A stretch of DNA of 64,000 nt from Saturnia japonica (lineage: Eukaryota; Arthropoda; Insecta; Lepidoptera; Saturniidae). Shown one piece after another: positions 1-9,415 of this stretch; the stretch's first letter is position 1, and the number at the start of each line of letters is the position of its first letter. A program made the translations under genes and the position numbers. The stretch is from assembly GCA_033032175.1 (NCBI GenBank), contig CM065325.1, positions 9,018,930-9,082,929 of the forward strand, read 5' to 3'. Below the pieces are notes generated by a model, which was not told the DNA's origin, made no database searches, and was given only the letters and a program-made list of their open reading frames with translations.

Positions 1-2308
1 AAGAACCGAACGCTGGTTGAGATGGCGCGCTGTATGATGCGGCAGGCAGGATGTCCTCCTGCGTTTTGGGCGGAAGCAGTTAATACTGCTAACTATATAA
101 GAAACCGTTGCCCGACCACAGCATTGAACGGTCAAATACCATTTACATTATAGAAGGGAAAGAAACCTACTGTAATTTTTATGAACGTGTTTGGATCGAA
201 AGTTTACTATAAAGATAAGGGTAAACAGAAAGGAAAATTTGACTCAGGTTCAAAGTTAGGAATTTTTCTGGGTTATGATATTCAGTCTAAAGCTTATAGA
301 ATACACGATCCGGAAACTAGCAAAAATAGTGGTGACTCGAGATGTAAAATTTTTAAATGAGTCTGCATTTAGGCATGAATATAAAGAAATACTGGATGAA
401 GAAGAGAGTATTGACGGTGAAGAGATTTTAGTAAAATTAAATATGCCTAATGTGAAAAATACAGAGAAAATAGATAATGAAGAGATAGTAGAATCTGATA
501 CAGATAATGAACTGATAGAAGGAGTTCGAAGACTACATCTAAGAGCAAAAAGAGATACCACTACAACGAGAAGATCGCTCGAAAGTCAACCCGAACCTGA
601 TACAGACAGAAATATAAGATTACTAAATAGAAAGAGAAGTGCAACAGTCTCTTGGGAAAGTTTAATACAACCCCCAAAGAGAGGAAGGGGAAGACCAAGA
701 ATAGTACGTACTGGTTTAGTCGGTAGACCTCGTAAAGAATATAAACAAACGATCAGTAAAAATGATAGTGGAAGTGAATTAGATGGTGAAGAGTCAGATG
801 AATGGTTTATGGCAGGGATAGCGACTATTGAACTAATGACATGGAATGAAATAGAAAAGACCAACGACAAAAATGCATGGAGAAGTGCTTTAGAGGATGA
901 ATATTTGGCACAAATAAAAAATAGTACGTGGGAAATAGTATCGCGACCGATGAATAAAAAAGTGATTGGTAGCCGATTTGTATTTAATGATAAACCTACA
1001 GGAAAGAAAGTACGGCTCGTCGCGAAAGGATGTTCCCAACGGCCAGGGGAGGATTTTCATGAGACCTCGTCTCCTGTCGTGAGGTCATCATCAATAAGAC
1101 TTATAGCTGCGGTATCAGCTGAATTGGGATTAGATATTCATCAAATGGATGTCGTGACAGTTTATCTTAATGGATCTTTAGATGAGGAAGTATTTATGGA
1201 AGTACCAGAGCAGCTACGTGATGTTTTATATAAAGTACTCACAAACCAAAAGATTGTTTCACAGCAAAAGAAAGTAACAGATAAAAAAATACTTCAAATA
1301 GCTAAACGTTGGAGTAAAAACTTGAGTGAATGTGATAATAGTGTGTGCTTGTTAAAGAAATCTTTGTATGGTTTGCGTCATGATGCCTGTTTGTGTGTTA
1401 TAAAGAAACAATTATCTAGCGCATTCGAGATGAAAGATATGGGTAAAATAAATCATTGTTTAAGTGTTGAATTTAATCGTGACGAACAAGACAGAGTGTA
1501 TCTAAATCAAAATTTGTATTTAAATAAAATATTAGAACGTTTTGGAATGACTGAATGTAAGCCTACAATAACGCCTTTAGATGTGAATGTGAAGTTAGAA
1601 AAACCTGAATGCGTAAATGATGAGTTGATGAATCAGTATCCATATCAAAGTCTTATAGGTGCCTTAATGTATCTGGCAGTTACTACTAGACCAGACATAG
1701 CATATGCCGTAAATTACCTAAGCCAATTTAATACTAACTATAACACTGAACATTGGAAGGCAGCAAAACGAGTGTTACGGTATTTAAAAGGCACGTCAGA
1801 CTACGGTTTAGTGTATGAAAGAACAGGGTTACCGTTGTTTGGTGTAATAGATGCGGACTGGGGTGCAAATATGATTGATCGTAGGTCTTACTCTGGTTTT
1901 GCATTCATCTTAGCAGGTGCTCCAATTAGTTGGGAGGCCCGAAAGCAACGTACCATCGCATTGTCGAGCACGGAAGCCGAATACATGGCACTTTCCGAAG
2001 CCACCAAGGAAGCCATGTATTTTCGCGATGTATTAAATAATGTTGGTGTGGAGTGTGATTCTGTCACACTATTCAACGATAACCAGGGTGCAATTAAACT
2101 TGCGCAGAGCAGGAATTATCGCTCGCAAACCAAGCATATAGACGTGAGGCACCACTTTATTCGAGATATGTGCGAACAAAGTGTAATAGATCTAAAATAC
2201 TTGCGTACAGACCAAATGCCTGCAGATGTTCTGACCAAGGGTTTGAGTGGCAAAAAGCATTATGAATGCATGAGTAATCTCGGTATGATGGATGTATGCG
2301 AAGCCTAA
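1..2308 (+). pseudogene. copia-type pol (integrase-RT-RNase H), broken
   Basis: In intact copies this encodes the C-terminal part of the integrase, the reverse transcriptase and RNase H of a copia polyprotein, which copies element RNA into DNA and inserts it. Bases 1 to about 330 read as integrase in frame 1, with an in-frame TAG at 151-153. The reading then shifts to the frame that is open from 275 to 2308. The RT part shows the conserved QMDVVT..YLNG motif near 1142. The segment between SLYGL (about 1363) and FEMKDMG (about 1425) is far too short: roughly 75 residues, including the catalytic YVDD box, are missing. The RNase H part (about 1840-2240) keeps DADWG, SSTEAEY, NDNQ and the C-terminal TDQMPADVLTKGL signature. 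A stop codon, a frameshift and loss of the RT active site make it non-functional. Confidence 0.92.
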
Positions 2309-2337
2309 AGATACTCGCTCACGACTTTGAGGGGAGG

Positions 2338-2525
2338 TGTTAGAATTATAGTCAGACTAATCGTGAGCTATGTGCCTAGTTAGTTATATGTATCATTTAT
2401 TGATGTTAGTCAGTCGCGAGCCTATACCGGCGTCGTCTGCGCGTGTATTTATTGAACTCTGTAACTAATATTAATAAAACCGTGATTGATGTGAAATATA
2501 CTGACTATTTATTGAAGTCCCAACA
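2338..2525 (+). repeat. copia 3' LTR
   Basis: This 188-bp LTR begins TGTTAGAATTATAG and ends CCAACA, so it has the usual TG...CA ends with a short inverted repeat. It carries an AATAAA signal at 2473-2478. It follows the pol stop codon by 29 bp and a polypurine tract directly. The partner LTR is outside the window, so the exact ends rest on the terminal motifs only. Confidence 0.8.
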
Positions 2526-3639
2526 ATATATGTCCGAACAAAAGAAATACCTAAGAGCGTATCGTAAAAGTTTTATTTGTTTAAGAGGTTAAATAGTAGT
2601 GTTTTGTCATGTGTGTATTTAATAAGATAAATAAAAGATTCATTTCAAAGATAAATTAATTTTATTTACCACGCCAAATTTTAAATTCGAAATACAATAT
2701 TATAGTACCTAGTGTATAGCATCAAAAGTGACAATACTGTTATCTTCTTATTTGCAATTTAAAGTCATTTTTACATGGCAACTTAATTAGTCGTAAGAAG
2801 TCATTTTATTTTTCTTTTTTGATTAATGAGTTAAATAAGGTAAATAATATTTTGTATTTTATTTCATATTTCCAAATATTACTAATTTCATAAAGGTATT
2901 TAAAAATTCTTGATCGAAACTCAGCTCGAGTGATAAATTCTTAATCGAGTTGTAAGAAGTGTAAGTAATTTACTCGAGTGACCCGAAAACACAAGTACAA
3001 CCCGAGTGACTTAGTAAAATAACTCAAGTGGCTCAAGTCACAATATCCTAGTTGAGTCGCATCACTATCATTTACTAGGCATTTATACTATTTCAATTTC
3101 TTTATTTTCTCGATGACAGTTCTATTATTTGATAGTTGTAGTGTTGGGACCAAATAAGTAATGATATCGATAACTCATCGAGTGACAGTGACGATGCATC
3201 AGATTTTGATTTAAATAAATAAATAAAGATTACCTGTCGTTATAATTATTTCGTTTCATTGTCGAGTACCTACTTATTTTACAACAGCTTCGAAAATTTT
3301 GAAGAAGTTGGCATTATCAATCAAGAATTAATACGTGTAACATTTTGTAATGAAATATAATATTAGTTAATAAATTTGTACAAAAGTATACGGTAGTAGT
3401 TTAGTTTCTTACATTTTGTAAAAAAATATCGGGTCTGTTATCGTGTTACGTTTATCGATATAGCTCCATCCCTATCAGGTTTTCCGACTCTGGTATAACC
3501 TTGTACGTGTGTAAACGTCATATTTTTATAAAATAAAGCATACATAATGTAAAAAAGACGCTCGTTCAAGTTTTCACAGGACCTGATCGAGAAAATAAAG
3601 AAATGGAAATGGTATACCAAGTGAGCAGTGTAGTGATTG
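2526..3639. other. AT-rich intergenic DNA with CTCGAGTGA-like repeats
   Basis: I see no gene here. A cluster of related motifs (CTCGAGTGA and variants) lies at 2925-3040. A short acidic frame rich in Ser and Asp (about 3162-3222) may be the tail of a degraded transposon protein, but it is too short to assign. Confidence 0.5.
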
Positions 3640-4811
3640 ATTTTTTTGAATTAAAATTATTGAAAAATAGATTTCTTTTTTACTGTCAATTTTTTTAAGA
3701 TGAATCTAATTTTTTTTGTGACTGTTATTCAATCACCCTACTTCTTCTTCTTACTAACTTGCAACTAGTCCTCTTTATTGAAACCCATTACTGCCATTAT
3801 CAAGTGAATATAGTGTCCTGTCTCAAGTGAATATAGTGTCCTGTCTTAGAACGAATTCAATATCTCAACAAGATGGTGGCTCCCTTGTTAGAACTTTTTA
3901 GGAAGTTTTTGTGGTACTTCAAAATGTATGCTTCTAGTTCATATTTATAATCCATTTCACTTATGCACATTAACTAAGCTATATCACACAAAACGCTACT
4001 AATATTACATAATATAGGGTCTAAAACATAAGTTAGTGGACCTATACTAATATTATAAAGATGAAAAGTTTCTTTGTTTGTTTGTTTGGTTAAACGCGTT
4101 AATCTCAGGAACTACTTGTTCGAAGGCAAAAAATATTATTTGTTGAATAGCCCGTTGATCGAAGAAGGCTATAGGCTATATAACATCACGCTACAACCAA
4201 TAGGAGCGGAGCATCAATAAAAAATGTTGCAAAAAACGGGGAAAATTTGTTGTTTTTGAGAGTTTCCATTACGCGCGCTGCGTAAAAGATTAAAGTTACG
4301 CAACAATTATGTCAATGTGTGACGGAATTGTTTCTCTGAAAATTTTCTACAAAAAGTCCGCGATAACATTTGGCTATCTTTTAATGTTGACTCAATATAA
4401 CTTATTTATGGTAAAAAGATTTTATCTAAAATAATGCATTATTTGCGAATGTGTTTCTATAAACATGGTATTAATCCTTATTGAAATAAATACAATATTC
4501 ATCACAAGTATTTAATTTTGAACAAAATTGTCCTTGGCATCAATTGATTTCAATAAATATCTTAGGAGATATCACAGTTTTAAAATATTTCCGCAGTAAA
4601 GTAAAGAAAGTTTCATCGCTCTTTTGGAACTGTATTAAAGGTGCCTACGACCCACTCTTTCTAACCCTCTCTCTTATGTGACGCAAGAGAAGGTGCGCGG
4701 GTTAGCTAGTTAAAAATAAAAACCACAACATGTCACTTCAAGATCCCACCAAAAACTCCAATCGCCCTTAAATATCGTTATTAATAATTAAATAATGAGG
4801 TGCTTTTTAAT
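3640..4811. repeat. composite interspersed repeat, copy 1
   Basis: The same sequence recurs at 16200-17346 and at 59960-62510, and part of it at 35280-35520. Landmarks shared by all full copies are TTATTCAATCACCCT, AAGATGGTGGCTC, CTCAGGAACTAC..., ATCACGCTAC and the end TTATTTATAATTAAAT or a close variant. It carries no gene. A Helitron-like segment (4041-4709) lies inside it. The copies at 3640 and 59960 also continue into the same second repeat (6299-7190 and 62530-63375). Confidence 0.75.
4041..4709 (+). mobile_element. Helitron-like non-autonomous element inside composite repeat 1
   Basis: The segment runs from CCTATACTAATATTATAAAG to GGGTTAGCTAG, followed by T. A 3' CTAG before T and a 5' pyrimidine-C start are what non-autonomous Helitrons of Lepidoptera show. 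No rolling-circle Rep/helicase is encoded. The partial copy at 35280-35520 lacks this segment, which supports treating it as an insertion. The Helitron label is an inference from the termini. Confidence 0.5.
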
Positions 4812-5005
4812 GTAATATTATACAATGAAGTGAAAACGTCTTTAGCATCGTTGTGATTTGAAAGTTGATGAAATGAAAAAGCGAAAGCGACAGTAAAAAG
4901 AGACTGACATATAAATTCATAAGATTTAACGTGGGAGAAAATGAGATAGGAAAGTTTTAGGCAATGGTAAAATGGTACAAAAGAGGTTTGTTGCCACGCA
5001 ATAAT

Positions 5006-5204
5006 GAATTTTATTACCTCAATAAAAAGTCACGAAACAAAAACTTTTTAGACAACACTTATGACCTTCTGTTACTGATTGATATTGTTAGGTTACCATG
5101 GATATTTCAAATTGAATTTCATTACCTCACCAAAAATGCACGAAACAAAAACTTTTTAGACAACACTGATGGATATTGTGTTAGGTTACCAAAGATATTT
5201 CAAA
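5006..5204. repeat. imperfect tandem duplication, about 100 bp x 2
   Basis: Unit 1 (5006-5113) and unit 2 (5114-5204) share GAATTT.ATTACCTCA, the run ACGAAACAAAAACTTTTTAG, GACAACACT, and TTAGGTTACCA..GATATTTCAAAT. Unit 2 lacks about 17 bp in its middle. The 84-codon frame across it (4964-5218) is a by-product of the duplication and resembles nothing I know. Confidence 0.75.
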
Positions 5205-5372
5205 TGTGCATTAATTGAAAATGGTATTGTGAACAATGACTGTGAGTTCTTGTATGTACATTTTCATAAACGTTAAATTAGTGTGTATTTGATCATTTTC
5301 TGAATTAAAAAAAAAAACATAGATGTGAAGGATTCACTTCTACCACGTGTGAATTGCACACATAATTTTTTC

Positions 5373-5592
5373 TGTTCAAAAGGATTGTAATACAAGTAAT
5401 GAAACGCACCACCCACGTCTTTGGAACTGTGGAAGAACTATTGCAAAGGGAGGATCCTCCGACCAGACAGGTGTTATGTCTGGCGGGCAGCTGCCCAACG
5501 GTTGTAGTCGGGTTCTTGTATATATAGTTGTTTCTGTAGCGCAATGTAACATAGTAGGATACGTCTTATGTGGCTCGATAGATGTCGCTACA
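5373..5592 (-). repeat. 3' LTR of the TRIM-like element
   Basis: It begins (minus strand) TGTAGCGACATCTATCGAGC immediately after the polypurine tract and ends TTTTGAACA. A TATATATA promoter-like run lies at about 5517-5526. Its ends match the pattern of the LTR end beside the primer site (TATTGAACA at 6073), but the internal sequence differs. Confidence 0.6.
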
Positions 5593-6028
5593 TCACTCCC
5601 CTCCGAGACCGCAAGTCGATAGCAGGTTGAGTCGTCCATACATCTTGTGATGCTTGCCGGGCCAGTGGAATGTTCCAGTGAGTCGGAACCAGATGCCGCA
5701 TAGTTCACGGTGAGTCGGAACTGTCTGCGGTGATGCCCCAGTGAGTCGGGGTGATGCTGCAAGAATGCTCCAGTGAGTCGGAGTGTTGCAGTGCTGCGTA
5801 GTGACTGGCTGCTGCGTCGACCAGGAGAGAAGTGCGTCTCTGCTTGCTGACCGGCCGAAGTGCAGTGTGCTGTGCCAAGGTCGCTGAGAATGCTGTGGGT
5901 GATGACCAGGAATGCGCGTCCGCTGCATGCTGGTGGTCAGGATACCCGAAGTAGCCGTGGATGCTGGCTGGCTGTATGACTCGCTGCTCGAAAGCTTGAG
6001 GAAGTGATGATGACGTAGCTTTTTGTGA

Positions 6029-6064
6029 AGAAGGTTGCGTGTTTAAATCACGTCGGGGTCACCA
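6029..6064 (-). other. primer binding site, tRNA-Trp type, extended
   Basis: On the plus strand 6047-6064 reads ATCACGTCGGGGTCACCA, which is the 3' end of a mature tRNA with its CCA tail. The match to my memory of metazoan tRNA-Trp continues upstream to 6029 (AGAAGGTTGCGTG then TTTAA), with one or two mismatches in the T loop. Since CCA is not encoded in nuclear tRNA genes, this is a primer site and not a tRNA gene. It lies 8 bp inside the LTR end, in the correct orientation for the minus-strand element. Confidence 0.72.
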
Positions 6065-6298
6065 GTTTGGCGTGTTCAATAATAATGCTAGTCAGTAGGG
6101 CTATATCACATTTACTTTGTAATAAAATAATACAGGTTTTAGTACATAACGTGACGTGAAAAAAAACAGTCTGCATTGTTATATGTCCATCTGATATGTC
6201 ATCCCCTAAGTATATTTAATATTAACGATTAGAAACAGCCAGTACAAAAATAGTGGCGAATGAGGCGCCACAGAACTATTTACACAGTGTATATTAAT

Positions 6299-7190
6299 TT
6301 CTAACTGTGACCCACGGTTACACCAGTGTTAATTTTATACGACAAACACCGCAACGCCAACGCACCCGTGTAGCCTATCATAACTTCTTCCCGCAAGTAC
6401 AAATTATTTAAATTTTTCATTATCTCCTAAACTATGTGTCCAAATAACATGCAAAAGAGCAAAATTTAACTTCATAAAATTGGCTTTATGATGAAGTAAC
6501 TTTTGTTCGTAAGGATTAATATGCCATGTGTAAAAAAAAACACTTTTTAATTTTTAACAATTGTTTGTTATAAAATAGCTTATTGTGGCTTATGTATGTA
6601 TGTGGACTATTTTTAAGAAATACTAAGGCCCAATATTTTTTGTACAACATTGTATTTACGTACCACTAAAAATTATCGCAGCGGAAGTGGATAAAGCAGT
6701 TCGGGAGAGCTTCGTGTTCCGACTTAACAAAAATCAATATTAAAGGCTAGCTGGGACATGTACCTTGATGCTAGATATCCTTACTATTTCTCGTGAATCG
6801 AACTATCGTATTCAAAAAGAATTTTTCGAATCAGACCGGTACCTTGTTCCAGAGATAAGCGTGTTAAAACAAACAAACATAAAAACTCTTCTGCTTTGTT
6901 ATATTAGTATAAATATATTATAGATAATACTTTAAAATTTTTAAGAATACTCCTACTTAGAAAACAAAATTCTGAAGACAAAAGGTCGTAAAATAATATG
7001 AAAAATAAAAATTTCTTTACTTTTTATTCAACCTTATTATACTACAAAATTTTGTACTTACAAGAATGGACATTCTCTGTTAATAACAATTATTTTTGTC
7101 TATTTTTGAAACATATTTACTTAAATTGATTATTTGATTAAGAAAGTTATGATTATGAATATTTCAGTTGTTTAATGCAATTTCTCAACA
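6299..7190 (-). repeat. Helitron-like repeat B, copy 1, with flank
   Basis: Bases 6300-6911 are a minus-strand Helitron-like unit. On the plus strand it starts CTAACTGTGACCCACGG (CTAGCTGTGCCCC in better copies) and ends in ACTCTTCTGCTTTG then TATTAGTATAAA. Similarity to 62530-63375 continues past the Helitron end to about 7190, so the whole is one longer repeat. The common run TATTTACRCAGTGTATA just before it shows that copies A and B are joined in both loci. It encodes nothing. Confidence 0.6.
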
Positions 7191-7752
7191 ACTTATGACT
7201 TGTATACCGTCAACCCACTTTTTCTCAAATCTGTGGCCGTCAAGATAAAGAAAAGGTCCTTCCGAGAGACCAACTATCAAGTTTGAAGTTAGTTACTGAT
7301 CCTATCAAATTAATAATTACTAAAGTCTTATCTCGAGACATCTTCATAATTGAATGACTGTATTAATGTGTCTCAAACGCCCACCACTACTATTTAGTAT
7401 ACTAACAACCACCCGCGACTTGAAACTGAAATGATTTTTAGAATTGGATCAGTGACTCCAGAGATTACATCCTACAAACTTTACATTTGTTTAATAAGTA
7501 CTGATGGTACAATAACAGTACATAGGTACCTACAGTATAGGTAGACCTGGTAGTCACAGACTAAGCTGGTAGTTGTGTTAAGTACCTATTATAAGATTAT
7601 AATGGATGCATATATGGATTATAATAAAATTGAAGTTTCTTATTAATTAAATATGGTGTTTTATTAGGTCTAGTCTTATTTACCTTATATTATTTTCGTG
7701 TATATTATGTATTGTTTATAGTCAAATTTCCAGGCATCAGTTATGTTAATAT
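7191..7752. other. AT-rich intergenic DNA, nothing recognised
   Basis: No reading frame, RNA gene or repeat with clear ends is visible in this stretch. Confidence 0.5.
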
Positions 7753-8195
7753 TGTAAGGTTACTCAAAAACATTTCTTTGAAAAAGCGTGACTACCTTCC
7801 GTTTTGCAGAATGAATGTGGGTGGTATACAAATGTTAGCAAGTAACACATAAGCGTCCAGAGATTGTGATTTATAATAATTACTCGCAGTGTTATCCTAG
7901 TTATTTACCATTATACATATAATTAATAATTTAGTTAATCATCATATAAATTGATATTGTAAACTTATTACTACATAATCTGACTTACGATTAATTTGGT
8001 ATAAAGCGGGTAGGACAATGATTAATTTTATATAAAGCGGGTAGGACTGCGATTATTTTGATATAAAAGCGGATAGGTCAAGCCTTGAAGGATTCACTCG
8101 TGAAAGTAACCTCTTTGACAACGATACTCTGTCTGAATAAACCACGAATATTAAACTTTTGGACTATTATTCCACAAGACCCACAAGTTTTAACA
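7753..8195 (+). mobile_element. solo LTR, ATAT target, triple TATA array
   Basis: This 443-bp block starts TGTAAGGTTACTC, ends AAGTTTTAACA, and is flanked on both sides by ATAT (7749-7752 and 8196-8199), a 4-bp target duplication. Three tandem units of about 29 bp, each with TATAAA(A)GCGG(G/A)TAGG, lie at about 7988-8073, followed by AATAAA at about 8136. That order fits a U3-R-U5 layout on the plus strand. ATAT targeting is known for Gypsy-group elements such as 17.6 and 297. No internal domain remains. Confidence 0.7.
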
Positions 8196-8634
8196 ATATA
8201 TTCGTCCCTTCAGATATTATTTTTAATACGATCCTTTAGTTTAATATAGAATGTTTCATATAATTTTATCATATTTAATTATAATACATTGTTTACATTT
8301 TAGGATTGACAACATGCCATTTTCTGTTAAGTCTGATAGTTTTAGGGCATGCGCTGTTAAAAGTTAGTCAGATAAATGTTTTCTATAAAGGTTTTATTTA
8401 ATCAAATAAAACCTATAGGTAGTTCGTTTAAATAGAGAATGCGGGTTCGAGTATTTGAAAATGCCATAGAAAACGATTATCATTGTAGGGCAGACCTAGG
8501 AGTCGTAAAGATTGTTTTATTTTGAAAAATATATTTTAATTAATACATTATAATTGGTAAAATAATATCACAGTCATAAAATTCAAAAGTTGTTTAAGAC
8601 CACTTAAGAACCTAATAATCAAATCTATTTTAAT
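8196..8634. other. AT-rich intergenic DNA, nothing recognised
   Basis: No gene or repeat with clear ends is visible between the solo LTR and the orphan reading frame. Confidence 0.45.
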
Positions 8635-8705
8635 ATGGTTGAAATCTCATCTGGCGAGATTCCTACTGTTGTGGTGGTTTCTGCTTCGAGTCTGCTTAAC
8701 ACTAT

Positions 8706-9386
8706 TATTGTGAATAAAAAGACGTTCACAATATTTAATGTGTGCTAAATTAATAGCGCTTGTTTTATTCTTGTTTCGTTTTACAAAGTTACATTAGTGC
8801 GTGGTAACAATGTTGATTCTTAATATCGTTCTTGACTGTAGTTTGCTTGGTGATTCGCTGCTTGCTGTTGTTGTAGTATTTCTCGAACTGATCGCAGACT
8901 CGCTGCTTGCTGTTGTTGTAGTGTTTCTCGAACTGATCGCAGACTCGCTGCTTGCTGTTGTTGTAGTGTTTCTCGAACTGATCGCAGTACTGCCGCCCTC
9001 TCCGCTATATTTAACCTCGCCCTTTGCCTCGCAACCGGTAGTGCGATGGATTCCGTGCGGGGTGTCGCTCAGCCAATGAGCGCGCACGCCCTGTGTGCGC
9101 GCTCTCGGCAGTACCATGAGTCACCATGCCAGATGTTCCGAGTCTGGCATGGTTCATCCTTACAACTAGTGAAATTTATACATTTTTAAACTTACAACTA
9201 GCTATATTCTTATTCTAATCGTTTTAAAATACACATATTCACACATATTCAGTTCATATTATATCTATTCCTAACACGTATTTATTATTTATAAACCTTA
9301 TTCCTAACACGTATTATTTCATTTACTTGTTCATTTTATACTATTACACTATCGTTATTCGCTCGCCCCACTCGCTGTCCACAACA
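8706..9386 (-). repeat. BEL 3' LTR with three 45-bp tandem units
   Basis: This is the left copy of the LTR and the 3' one for the minus-strand element. It carries three 45-bp units at 8852-8986, a TATA-like sequence (plus-strand CTATATTTAACC near 9005), an inverted CCAAT box (CAGCCAATGAG near 9071), a GC-rich hairpin (GAGCGCGCAC...GTGTGCGCGCTC, about 9078-9106), an AP-1-like TGAGTCA (about 9117) and a perfect 9-bp hairpin (CATGCCAGA/TCTGGCATG). It differs from the right LTR by small deletions, a few substitutions and one 45-bp unit. Confidence 0.93.
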
Positions 9387-9415
9387 GTTCTCCCCCCGGC
9401 GTAGCCTGCGCAGCC

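Larger units (their letters stand above)
1..2525 (+). mobile_element. Ty1/copia LTR retrotransposon, 3' part
   Basis: The element enters the window inside its integrase region and runs to its 3' LTR. The order integrase, reverse transcriptase, RNase H is typical of copia elements. A purine-rich tract (GAGGGGAGG, 2329-2337) lies directly before the LTR, which starts TGTTAG and ends CCAACA. The 5' LTR, gag and protease must lie upstream of the window. The copy is dead (see the pol entry). Confidence 0.93.
5373..6272 (-). mobile_element. small coding-free LTR element (TRIM-like) with unlike LTRs
   Basis: Read on the minus strand the order is: a 200-bp LTR-like block (6272 to 6073, TGTGGCGCC...TTGAACA), a primer binding site complementary to a tRNA 3' end including CCA (6064-6047), a leader of about 440 bp without gag or pol, a polypurine tract (CGGAGGGGAGTGA, 5605-5593), and a 220-bp LTR (5592 to 5373, TGTAGCGACATC...TTTTGAACA). 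All parts of a retrotransposon needed in cis are present and no protein is encoded, as in terminal-repeat retrotransposons in miniature. The two LTRs share only their ends and I see no target duplication, so this may be a recombinant of two related elements. Confidence 0.65.

Noticed and set aside
5376..5928. Two minus-strand frames of 111 and 128 codons
   Set aside because: They lie in the leader and LTR of a coding-free element, overlap each other, and show no known domain.
6029..6064. tRNA-Trp gene
   Set aside because: Only the 3' half is present, with an encoded CCA and no 5' half or anticodon arm; it fits a retrotransposon primer site.
8852..8986. CRISPR-like array of direct repeats
   Set aside because: The units are contiguous 45-bp tandems without spacers, in a eukaryotic LTR.
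8794..9117. Overlapping open frames on both strands across the BEL LTR (also 13503-13871)
   Set aside because: They are produced by the 45-bp tandem array, whose length is a multiple of three; the array lies in an LTR.
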